Of a stretch of 64,000 nucleotides of DNA, positions 55,974-64,000 are shown piece by piece. The DNA comes from Triangularia verruculosa (lineage: Eukaryota; Ascomycota; Sordariomycetes; Sordariales; Podosporaceae): positions 62,001 to 126,000 of the forward strand of contig MU863928.1 in NCBI GenBank assembly GCA_033296885.1. The letters run 5' to 3'. Position numbers and translations under genes: made by a program. Position 1 is the stretch's first letter; each line of letters opens with the position of its first letter. The notes beneath the pieces were generated by a model that had not been told where the DNA came from, did not search any database, and worked only from the letters and a program-made list of their open reading frames with translations.

Positions 55974-57461
55974 ATGGACAAACACCTTAAAACCCTCCAA
56001 TCCCTCTCCAAAACCCTCACTACCCTCTACCAAACCCGCACCCCCTACCGCATCAACCACGGCTCCACCAACTCGACCCGCCCCCGGCCCTCAGGCAGCA
56101 CCACAATCGACATCTCCAGCCTAAACAATGTCCTCTCGGTCAACACCTCTTCCAAAACCGCCCTGGTCGAACCAAACGTGCCCATGGACAAGCTAGTCGA
56201 AGCCACCCTCCCCCACGGCCTCATCCCCCCGATCGTCATGGAATTCCCCGGCATCACCGCCGGCGGCGGCTTCGCCGGCACAGCAGGCGAGTCCTCTTCT
56301 TTCAAACACGGCTTCTTCGACGACACGGTCAAAAAAGTAGAAATGGTCCTCGGCGACGGCAAGGTCGTCAACGTCCACCCCGGCGAGGACCTATTCCGCG
56401 GCGCCGCCGGAGCAGTAGGCACACTAGGCGTGACAACCTGCCTTGAGATCCAGCTCATGGACGCGAAGAAGTTTGTGAAGACGAGGTACCACCGCGCGGG
56501 CTCTGTTGCTGAAGCAGTCGAGCTCATCCGCCGCGAGGTGCGCAACCCGAGAAATGACTACGTCGACGGGATTCTGTTCAGCAAAGACCACGGCGTCGTC
56601 GTCACGGGCGAGTTGACGGATGTCAAGCCCGAGGGGGAGACACCCCGGACGTTTAGCGGGGGATGGGACGAGTGGTTCTACCTCCACGCCCAGTCCCAAC
56701 CCAAAGCCGCAAGGGAAGAATACATCCCCCTGGCCGAGTATCTGTTCAGGTACGACCGCGGCGGCTTCTGGGTTGGGGCTGCGGCGTTTGAGTACTTCAA
56801 GTTTGTGCCGTTCACGAAATTCTTTCGGTGGTTCCTGGACGACTTTCTCCACACGAGGATGATGTATCGTGCTCTTCACGGGTCGGGGGAGTCGGCGAGG
56901 TTTATTGTGCAGGATGTTGCCATGCCGTTTGAGACGACGGAGCAGTTTGTTGAGTACACTGCTGGATCGCTGAATATTTGGCCGCTGTGGCTCTGCCCGC
57001 TCAAGCGTCGAAACCCGCCTACTTTCCACCCTTTCACCACTTTACCTAACGGCATAGAAAAGAAAGAAGAGGACATGATGCTGAATGTGGGCGTGTGGGG
57101 CTGGGGGCCGGAGAAGCCGGGGGAGTTTGTGGCGAAGAATAGGGAGCTGGAGGAGAAGGTGAGGGAGCTGGGGGGGATGAAGTGGTTGTATGCGCATACG
57201 TATTACCCCCAGGAGGAGTTTTGGAAGATGTACAAGGGGAGGGGGTGGTATGATGGGCTGAGGGAGAAGTACAACGCTGGCCACTTGCCGTCGGTGTGGG
57301 ACAAGGTGCGTGTTGACCCGGAGGCGGCGGGGAGTAAGGAGAGGCATTGGCTGAAGAGGCAGGTGCCGCTGGGGGGGTTTTATGGGATTTGGAAGAGTAT
57401 ACAGAGTAAAGATTATTTCCTGCATCGGAACGCGGCTTGGAAGTGGAAGGGGGAGGAGTGA
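55974..57461 (+). CDS. FAD-binding Delta24-sterol-reductase-like oxidoreductase
   Basis: This is a single exon of 495 residues from the ATG at 55974, chosen for its CACCATGG context and position just before the conserved domain; an ATG at 55872 would add 34 residues. Seen: an N-terminal PCMH-type FAD domain (LVEPNVPMDKLVEATLPHGL, FPGITAGGGFAGTAGESSSFKHG, GAAGAVGTLGVTT) and a C-terminal substrate domain (GGFWVGAAAFEYFKF, QDVAMPFETTEQFVEY, YPQEEFW). The layout matches DHCR24/DWF1. Animal and plant members reduce the Delta24 bond of sterols; fungal ergosterol synthesis does not need this step, so the real substrate is uncertain. Confidence 0.85.
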   Translation: MDKHLKTLQSLSKTLTTLYQTRTPYRINHGSTNSTRPRPSGSTTIDISSLNNVLSVNTSSKTALVEPNVPMDKLVEATLPHGLIPPIVMEFPGITAGGGFAGTAGESSSFKHGFFDDTVKKVEMVLGDGKVVNVHPGEDLFRGAAGAVGTLGVTTCLEIQLMDAKKFVKTRYHRAGSVAEAVELIRREVRNPRNDYVDGILFSKDHGVVVTGELTDVKPEGETPRTFSGGWDEWFYLHAQSQPKAAREEYIPLAEYLFRYDRGGFWVGAAAFEYFKFVPFTKFFRWFLDDFLHTRMMYRALHGSGESARFIVQDVAMPFETTEQFVEYTAGSLNIWPLWLCPLKRRNPPTFHPFTTLPNGIEKKEEDMMLNVGVWGWGPEKPGEFVAKNRELEEKVRELGGMKWLYAHTYYPQEEFWKMYKGRGWYDGLREKYNAGHLPSVWDKVRVDPEAAGSKERHWLKRQVPLGGFYGIWKSIQSKDYFLHRNAAWKWKGEE

Positions 57462-57804
57462 ATGAGAAAAGGTCGTTGGAGTGCCAAGATAATGTACAGA
57501 TAGATAGATTTGTAGACAAAAACGGGCTGGGAAAGATACTGTACGACAAATCCTACTTTTGAATGCTTCAACATTAGATGGAAATTCTGGCCGTGCAGAG
57601 TTGAATCTGGCATTTCTTGACCCTAAATACTGATGAGACCCAAGGTGCCACGGACGATGAACCACAGAAACAAAACCTCAGCTGGCCGTTCTGCTGAGAA
57701 TTATTGCATTACGTACTAGATCTATACTTTAACTCCCCCAACCCAACGCCCGCTTCCTTTCCCAGCCTTGTATCATCAACACCGCACATCACCTCTCCAT
57801 CCCC
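57462..57804. other. Intergenic region between convergent flavoprotein and hydrolase genes
   Basis: It contains both 3' ends. I see nothing more. Confidence 0.45.
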
Positions 57805-59412
57805 TCACAACTTCGCCAACCCCTCCCCCACCACCGTCTCCCCCTTCAACCTCGCCTCCATCCTCCTCCTCACCACCTCCTCCCCATCCAGACTCATCTC
57901 CTCCCCCTTCCTCTCCACCTCCTCCAGCGTCCCCGCCTTAACCGTCAAAAACCTACTCCCCTTCTCCCCGTCCCCCTCCACCACCCCCTTAATAAACCCG
58001 CCCCACCCAGCAAAACACCTCCTCGCCTCTCTGAGTCCTGGAAAAATCAACCCAAAGCAATGCGGCATCCCCTCATACTCCTCAAACCTAACCCTCACCC
58101 CCTCCTCCCACATCTTCTTCGCCGTGTACTTGTCCTCATCCGCCAACAGCTCCCACCCAGTGCAGATATACACCGGCGGTGCTCCCTCCCAACTCTTGGA
58201 TGAAACAACAGATACCAGCGGATGGGTGAGGAGGGAGTCGGCAACATAAATATGTCTTCGGGCGGGTGCTGACGGCCAGATAGAGCAAGGCGGACGTTTA
58301 GCTTCCGCCGAGGAGAGGATGGCTGGTTCCGGGAGGTAGTCAAACGGCGCGTTACTCGTGCAGGACGGGGAGGAGTGGGTTACGTCCATCCAGGGGGAGT
58401 TCACTGCCACCCCCGCCGGGAGGGGGATAGTCACCATACGGCCGTTCCAGGGGATTTCCTTTTGGTTTGTTCGGTGGAGGTGAAGGATTATTTGCAGTAA
58501 GGAAAAACATAAGTTCCCCCCGGCGCTGGGAATGGTTGTTAGTTTTGGGGTTTTGTGGGGTTGGAAGATGGAAGGGGGGCTTTACCTGTCGCCGGCAAAG
58601 ACGATTTCGTTTGGTGGGATGGGGGGGTGGAAAGCGTCTTCTTCGTCCGGGTAGAGGAGATTGAGGTAGGCGATTAACCCGTCCATTACCGCTGCTGGGA
58701 AGGGGTTTTCAGGTGCAAGACGGTATCGCACGCTGAAACATCTTCCTCTGGTGACTTTTGCGAGGGTTTTGGTGGTAGGGCGGTGGGTGGCGGGATCCAT
58801 GAGCCAGTAGGCGCCTCCGTGGAAGTACAATATCGTCGTTTTTCCCTTGACTTCCTTCATCATCTCTTGGTACAAGTCTCTTTCACTCAGTCCAGCCGGC
58901 AGCCTTGATTCCGAGGTGGCATTTGCCCGGTACCCAGTCCATTCCCCCTCCACGGCCTTGACGTCTGGCATTGGCCCGGTGTAAGTCCTCCCATTACGAT
59001 CCAACGCGTTGATAGCCTCCGAGAACAGATTTTGAATACAAGTCTGAGTCTCGGCAGCAGGGGTGGGGACGGAGTAAGTGCTAATCCACATCTTGCCTTT
59101 GATGCTGGGGAATTTGTTCAGAAACACCTTGGTTTCGGAAATGGTCTTTGGGTTGGGGGGGTTGATATACGCCCTCAAGACATTGACGATGAGAGCGGTT
59201 TTGAGATTCAGGTACGGGGACTGGGGGGATAATCTCAGGAGGTGAAGGACTGCGGTGCGAAGGAGGAGCGGTAGATGAGGTAGCATGGCCTTGAGGAATT
59301 TGTAGGTGCTTGGGTCGGAGGTTGTTGGCTTCGCAGGGGCGACGGCCTCGATGGGTGGGATGTCGCCTGCCATGGCGGCTGCGGTGAGGGTTTCTTGTTG
59401 GAAGTTGGTCAT
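57805..59412 (-). CDS. Alpha/beta hydrolase of the hormone-sensitive-lipase family
   Basis: Exons in coding order are 59412-58586 and 58525-57805 (515 residues). Seen: the HGGAYW oxyanion motif at 198-203, the nucleophile elbow GDSAG with Ser276 (the Ser codon is split by the intron), a later acidic residue in the D.KYTAKKMWEEG region, and the catalytic His in EGMPHCF. A 190-residue N-terminal helical region precedes the hydrolase core. Members hydrolyse esters, lactones or acyl chains; the substrate is unknown. The C-terminal 90 residues are Glu/Gly/Arg-rich and probably disordered. The splice model is firm, since it restores GDSAGGNL. Confidence 0.9.
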
Positions 59413-60827
59413 GGCGATGCTGTTCTAACTGAAATAAGACAATACTGATGGGTATCCAAGATATAATCTAAAAAGACTGAGTGGCAAGACTTGGAGGAGT
59501 AGAGTGATGAGAAACCGAGGTATGAAAATCGAGGAAAAGTGTCAATGATATATGAATATATTCTCCGAAACCTATAGGTTAGCTGAATGATGACAAGGAT
59601 TCTTCTTTCAGAAAAGTCTGGCCCACCACCAATCGCCATCCCACTCGCAAGCAAATCCCACTTTGTAAAAGTCCACCTCGGCCATCATCCAATAATCCAT
59701 CCCATCCAAAATCTCCCATATCCAAAATGCTTTGCACCATATAACTCTCCCCAGATCGATCCAGATTCCAGTTCCGCAGGCAGAGATGGTGAGATCTAAA
59801 CGTCATGGTGAAACCAAAACATGTCAACCAATGCCCGCCAAGAACCTTGCTTTCTTGTCTCTCCCCCTCCAGCAATCAGTAGTAATCATCGAAAACATTG
59901 GATGAAAGAGAAGAACAAAACCACCAGAAAACTGTACCTCGGCTTTGTTGGTATGCTGCCGCCCCCCGCCGAGCCTTTGTTTCATAGGTACTGCGTTTTA
60001 AAGCCTACCCTACGTTTGTCAGCTAGTCCTGCACCTCTCCCGCAGCATCCAAATGCCACTGTGGTGTCATTCCCCTCCCCACGACAGCCAAGCACATGCA
60101 AAAAGAAAGATGGGAAACACCTAAGCTTACCATTGCAGCCATCGAATCATCCCCTTCCCCCACTCCCCGTCCCAAGCTGTCGGGACAACTTCCTCCTTTT
60201 TCTCTCTGTTTATTGTCAAAGGGGAATCCCGCGCTCTTATAACTCCCCGCAACTCCGGAGAAAGCTTCAACACATCCTGCAGGCCGTCAAACCGCACCAT
60301 CCGTCACAATTGCCTGACATGAAACCATGAGATGACCCAAATGCCTTGAGCAAGATAAAATGCCCGCTGTATGCTGCTTGCGCTGTCATGTGTTGTTTTT
60401 GACTCAGCCGCTGTGAAATAAATGTCTGTTATGAAAAGAAAAAAACTACTATAACGCTGTAATGTACTGTACACACACACACCACACCCCCCTCCCCCCC
60501 AACAAACCAAAATATAACAACTACTGACCGGTTACTTGTCACATTAATCATATCCAACTGTCCCATGTCACTCTCTCACTCTCAATGAGAAGCTTCGTGT
60601 CTTAAGCCATGTCATATCAACCCTGACTTCTCCTCACTCGAATTCCCTCATGCAATCCCCTCGCTTGATCTTGCCTCACTAATTCTGCCTCCCCCCGGAA
60701 TTAGTTCAAATCAGTCGTCGTCGTCGTCGTCTACGTAGTAGTTCTCCTTTTCTTTTCCCTTCCAGTAATATTTTTGGTTATGCTCCTCTACACAGCAACT
60801 AACCCCTCGGCATCTGTGCTTCTCCCC
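59413..60827. other. 1.4-kb intergenic region, hydrolase 5' / pex14 3'
   Basis: It holds the upstream region of the hydrolase gene and the 3' flank of pex14. A CA/C-rich run lies at 60471-60502 and a GTC(GTC) run at 60716-60731. The plus-strand ORF at 59821-60330 is Pro/His-rich and has no motif. No gene is supported. Confidence 0.45.
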
Positions 60828-62010
60828 CTACGAACTCGCGCCAGGGGTGTCGGTGCTGCTGCTGCCGCTCCCCGCCGCCTCACCGCCGTTGGCCGCCGGA
60901 GCCGATGACGAGGCAGCCGCCGCGCTCTTGTTAGAAGCCATCATCTGCCACGCCGGGATCGACGCCTTGGCCGCCATGCCGCTGCTAAAAGGCGAGGCGG
61001 TGCGGTTGGTGTTGGACAAGTAATCCTGATACGTCGTGGTCTTGGGCTCGTCCTTGTTTTCGGCGCTGTTCGATGTCTCAGCTGCGGGCGCGGGGGTGGC
61101 AGCTGGGCTGGCGGTAGGAGTTCCATTGGTGGTGGCAGAGGGGCGGAGGTAGTTGTTGACGCTGGTCGAGGTGGCCGTGGGGTTCATGCGCTGGGTGATC
61201 AATGTCTTGAGGCTCTTCAGCTCGGCATTGACTTCCCTAAGCCGGGTGTCGGTGAGGTCCTTTTGGTTGTTGAGCGCGCGGGGGATCGAGTCCTTGAGGT
61301 TCTGCACGTCGTCCCTGACGCGCTGCGCCTCGTCGTCACGGCGGCGGTTAGCCGACTTGAGGTCACCGATCACTGTCTCGAGTTCGCCAAGGGTGCTGTC
61401 GAGCTTCTCGGTGCGTTCCGTCTCGGCGGCCTTGAGGGCCTCGGTATCCTTGGCGAGCTGCTCAACCAGGGCAAATGTCTTTTCGAATTGCTCATCGATG
61501 GCCTTTTTGTCCTGTTCGAGGCGGTCTGGTGTCGGGGGCGCAATCAGGGGATAGACGTAGCGTTTTCCTAGCGAGAACAGCCCATATGATACACCGCTGA
61601 CAACCGTAGCCATGATGAACCAGTCCCGCCAATCCCTTCTAGGGGGGACGGTTTGTGATGGTGGTTGCCATCCATATGGGGGATATTGCTGTGGAGGATA
61701 CTGCTGTTGTCCATAATACTGCTGGGACGGTGGTGCTTGCTGTGCGGCTGGCACGACGGCCTGGGATGGGTATGCTTGTGGCGGCGGTGCTCCAGGACTG
61801 AAGCGAGCAAGCGCAGCGTTCACCTCCTCCTGTGTCAAGTTCTTTGCTTGTAGGAAGGCAATCTTCTTCTCGATTGGAGACGCGGCGACGCTGGGGTCTT
61901 GCAGGACTAAACGACGATGAATGTCAGCATGCATTGCGGGTGTCCATTTCCTGTCCGCCTCCCAACTTACACGTCGCTGCCGAAGCAACTAGGTCCTCAC
62001 GAATGGCCAT
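60828..62010 (-). CDS. PEX14: Peroxin-14, peroxisomal import docking protein
   Basis: Exons in coding order are 62010-61971 and 61906-60828 (372 residues). Seen: the N-terminal Pex5-binding helical domain (MAIREDLVASAATFLQDPSVAASPIEKKIAFL), a Pro/Gln/Tyr-rich linker, a hydrophobic segment (WFIMATVVSGVSYGLFSLG, about 112-130), a long coiled coil (about 140-240) and a Ser/Ala/Thr-rich end. Pex14 with Pex13 docks the cargo receptor Pex5 at the peroxisome membrane and forms part of the import pore. The intron donor gtaagt is chosen because it alone yields the conserved TFLQDP junction. It is divergent from NDC80. Confidence 0.95.
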
Positions 62011-62559
62011 ATTGATGCTAACTCTGTCTCCTCCTCAGTTTGACCGTCTTTCCGTAAAGAAGTAGAAATGATGAATCTGGCAGACGCGCCAGAGCTGAGG
62101 ACTAAAAAGAAAAGAAGCAGCTGATGACGATGGTCTAGGAAATGCGATGGCGCGCGCGGGAAGCCGAGGTTCATGCCGGCCCGTGCCCCTGTCCTCTCAG
62201 TGGACTGCCGCACTGGGTGCTGCTGCCCCGGATTTGAATGGCCGGTGTCACGTGTCACTTGCTAAGCACTTGGAGAAGGACCTTGACGGTGGGGCGACCA
62301 ATGAATGCCCCGCCTGCATGTTTGTTTACCACAGCAACCAAGTCCTTCCAGCAAAGTATCTCGCCAGCTGTCGCAACGTCCAAGTCGCCGCCGTTGCCTA
62401 ACAAATATTTCAGGATATTCGACTTATCTACTGTTCGCGCACATCACCTGCGCCAGGCCATCATCTCGACGTTTTGCGGTGTACTTGGCGACTGTACAAA
62501 ATAAGAGGAGGGGTGTGACAGGGGACCAGGCCTTAGTGTAATTTTTCGACATCACCACC
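62011..62559. promoter_or_regulatory. Divergent promoter region, pex14 / NDC80
   Basis: This 549-bp region between divergent genes contains both promoters. No TATA box or known element was recognised. Cell-cycle elements upstream of NDC80 were looked for by eye and not seen. Confidence 0.45.
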
Positions 62560-64000
62560 ATGTCGAGCCGGCGACCGCGAGAGACCCTTGGAGGTCTCAA
62601 CCTCAACTCCAACATCCCACAGCCGCCATCAGCCATGAAGCGGCAGAGCCACATCGGTAGCATCGGAGGACCTGCCAGCCATGCGCGCTCCATGTCTGGC
62701 TCGCGCCACTCGCTGGCCCTGCAGCGCCCAAGCCAGCCCATGTTCCAGCGGTCGTCGTCAGGAGCCAATCTCGCCGACATTGGTCTCTCGTCCGTCAAGC
62801 GCGCGTCCGTATCAGCTTACAACTCGAACAGCGGCAACACGACCTCGCTGAAGCCTTCGTATCATACACCAGGACCTTCGAGCAGTCAGGACAATGACCG
62901 TCGCAGCAGCGTTTACCGCGCGCGCCCCTCAGGAATTGGCGGGCCCAGCAGTGGGATGGGAATGCCCATGGGTGGACATCAGAGCTTTTTCCAGCAAGCA
63001 CCCCAAGCAGCAGGCGTACCGCGCGACCCACGACCGCTGAAAGACCGATCATACCAAGGGCGACTCGGGCAAGAACTTCTTGAATACCTGGCGCAGAACA
63101 ACTTTGAGATGGAGATGAGCCACAAGCTGTCGGACAATTTTATCAAGTCGCCGACACAGAAGGATTTTAACTTTATGTTTCAATGGCTCTACAAGCGCAT
63201 CGATCCCAGCTACCGCTTTCAGAAGAACATCGACCAGGAGGTACCACCGCTACTCAAGCAGTTACGATATCCTTACGAGAAGAGCATCACCAAATCACAG
63301 ATTGCCGCGGTGGGAGGACAGAACTGGAGCACATTTTTGGGACTTTTGCACTGGATGATGCAGCTCGCCCAAATGCTCGAGCGCTATGCCCACAACCAAT
63401 ACGACGAAGCCTGCCTCGAAGCAGGCGTCGATGTCACAGGCGATACCATTATCTTCAACTTTTTAACGCGAGCATACCAGAACTGGCTTAACATGGACGA
63501 TGACGCGGGAGATGAGGATGTGGAAGCGGCCCTGGCACCGCATATCGAGCGAATGGCGGCTGAGTTTCAGGAAGGCAATGCCAAGTACTATCATGAGCTC
63601 GAGATGCTAGAAACGGAGCACGCCAGACTACAGAAGGAAATTGAGGAGCTGGAGAAGTCTACTCCGGACCCGGCTGTTTTGGACAACCACTTCAAGATTA
63701 TGCAGGAGGACAGGGCCAAATTTGAGGAGTACAACACGTTAGTATCAGAAAAGTCCAACCGATACGAGGCCAAGAACCAGATTCTGCAGCAAGAACTCGA
63801 CAAGCTGGTTGATGAGGTCAAGGAGGCGGAGGAGGAGCGACGGAGGCTGCAGAGGGCGGTAGATGACCAAGGAATCAGCATGCAGGATATCGACCGCATG
63901 ACTGCCGAGCGAGAACGTCTACAGAGGAGCATAGAGTCAGCTAATCAGCGGTTGGAAGACGTCAAGCGCAGGGTCTTGGACAGAGAACTAGAAGCCAGTC
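62560..64000 (+). CDS. NDC80: NDC80/HEC1, outer-kinetochore microtubule-binding subunit (5' part, runs off the window)
   Basis: The start is at 62560 (ACCACCATG) and the frame is open to the window end, covering the first 480 residues. Seen: a basic, Ser/Arg-rich N-terminal tail (to about 150), the calponin-homology domain (RDPRPLKDRSYQGRLGQELL, DFNFMFQWLYKRIDPSYRF, NWSTFLGLLHWMM), then the long coiled coil from about 335 onward. Ndc80 forms a tetramer with Nuf2, Spc24 and Spc25 and binds microtubules through the CH domain; Aurora B phosphorylates the tail. The C-terminal part, with the rest of the coiled coil, lies outside the window. No intron is visible in this part. Confidence 0.97.
   Translation, partial: MSSRRPRETLGGLNLNSNIPQPPSAMKRQSHIGSIGGPASHARSMSGSRHSLALQRPSQPMFQRSSSGANLADIGLSSVKRASVSAYNSNSGNTTSLKPSYHTPGPSSSQDNDRRSSVYRARPSGIGGPSSGMGMPMGGHQSFFQQAPQAAGVPRDPRPLKDRSYQGRLGQELLEYLAQNNFEMEMSHKLSDNFIKSPTQKDFNFMFQWLYKRIDPSYRFQKNIDQEVPPLLKQLRYPYEKSITKSQIAAVGGQNWSTFLGLLHWMMQLAQMLERYAHNQYDEACLEAGVDVTGDTIIFNFLTRAYQNWLNMDDDAGDEDVEAALAPHIERMAAEFQEGNAKYYHELEMLETEHARLQKEIEELEKSTPDPAVLDNHFKIMQEDRAKFEEYNTLVSEKSNRYEAKNQILQQELDKLVDEVKEAEEERRRLQRAVDDQGISMQDIDRMTAERERLQRSIESANQRLEDVKRRVLDRELEAS

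Overview
The window is nuclear DNA of a filamentous ascomycete, most likely a Sordariomycete close to the Sordariales. The evidence is the set of fungal protein families (DUF7728, Nop6, Lsb1, Pkr1, Yvc1, a PPxY-bearing membrane protein), about 50 inferred short introns (roughly 50-150 nt) with CTAAC-type branch sites, compact gene spacing with frequent convergent and divergent pairs, and one tRNA-Gly. All exon coordinates were read by eye from splice consensus, phase and family conservation.

Layout. 0.4-6.1 kb: a DUF7728 membrane protein (+), Nop6 (+) and the GTPase Rac (-). 6.1-8.8 kb: no gene seen. 8.8-17 kb: CENP-T (+) and Surf1/Shy1 (-) converging with 38 bp between them, an erasin-like UBX protein (+), Mix17/CHCHD2 (-), Rrp47/C1D (-). 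17-25.7 kb: vacuolar TRP channel Yvc1 (+), a two-exon Cys-rich small protein (+), methyltransferase Mtq2 (+), SmD1 (-), Pkr1 (-). 25.7-37 kb: a 930-aa F-box protein (+), tRNA-Gly (-), Lsb1-type SH3 protein (-), 2-methylcitrate dehydratase (-), glutamate decarboxylase (-). 37-39.4 kb: an acyl-CoA ligase ending in AKL (-). 42.4-45.7 kb: a seven-exon, 948-aa protein with a C-terminal AlkB-type dioxygenase domain and a Cys-rich middle (+). 45.7-48.7 kb: an eroded accessory stretch holding a decayed copy of part of that dioxygenase gene, a 541-bp inverted-repeat element with TA ends, and an AT-rich tract that looks RIP-mutated. 48.7-64 kb: DUF4336 protein (-), mitochondrial GatA (+), Prp38 (-), a small membrane protein (+), a possible small Cys protein (-), a Delta24-sterol-reductase-like flavoprotein (+), a GDSAG hydrolase (-), Pex14 (-) and the 5' part of NDC80 (+).

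Most genes are housekeeping and show no shared pathway. Functional pairings are loose: CENP-T and NDC80 are both kinetochore proteins; Surf1 and Mix17 both support cytochrome oxidase; GatA and PrpD are mitochondrial; Pex14 imports PTS1 cargo of the kind the acyl-CoA ligase appears to be.

The most unusual part is 42-48.7 kb: a long AlkB-like protein of unknown role next to a decayed duplicate of itself and a transposon-like foldback element. Other points are two short genes built from small exons (20.1 and 55 kb), three GC-AG introns, and an intron in the decarboxylase gene whose retention would stay in frame beside the catalytic lysine.
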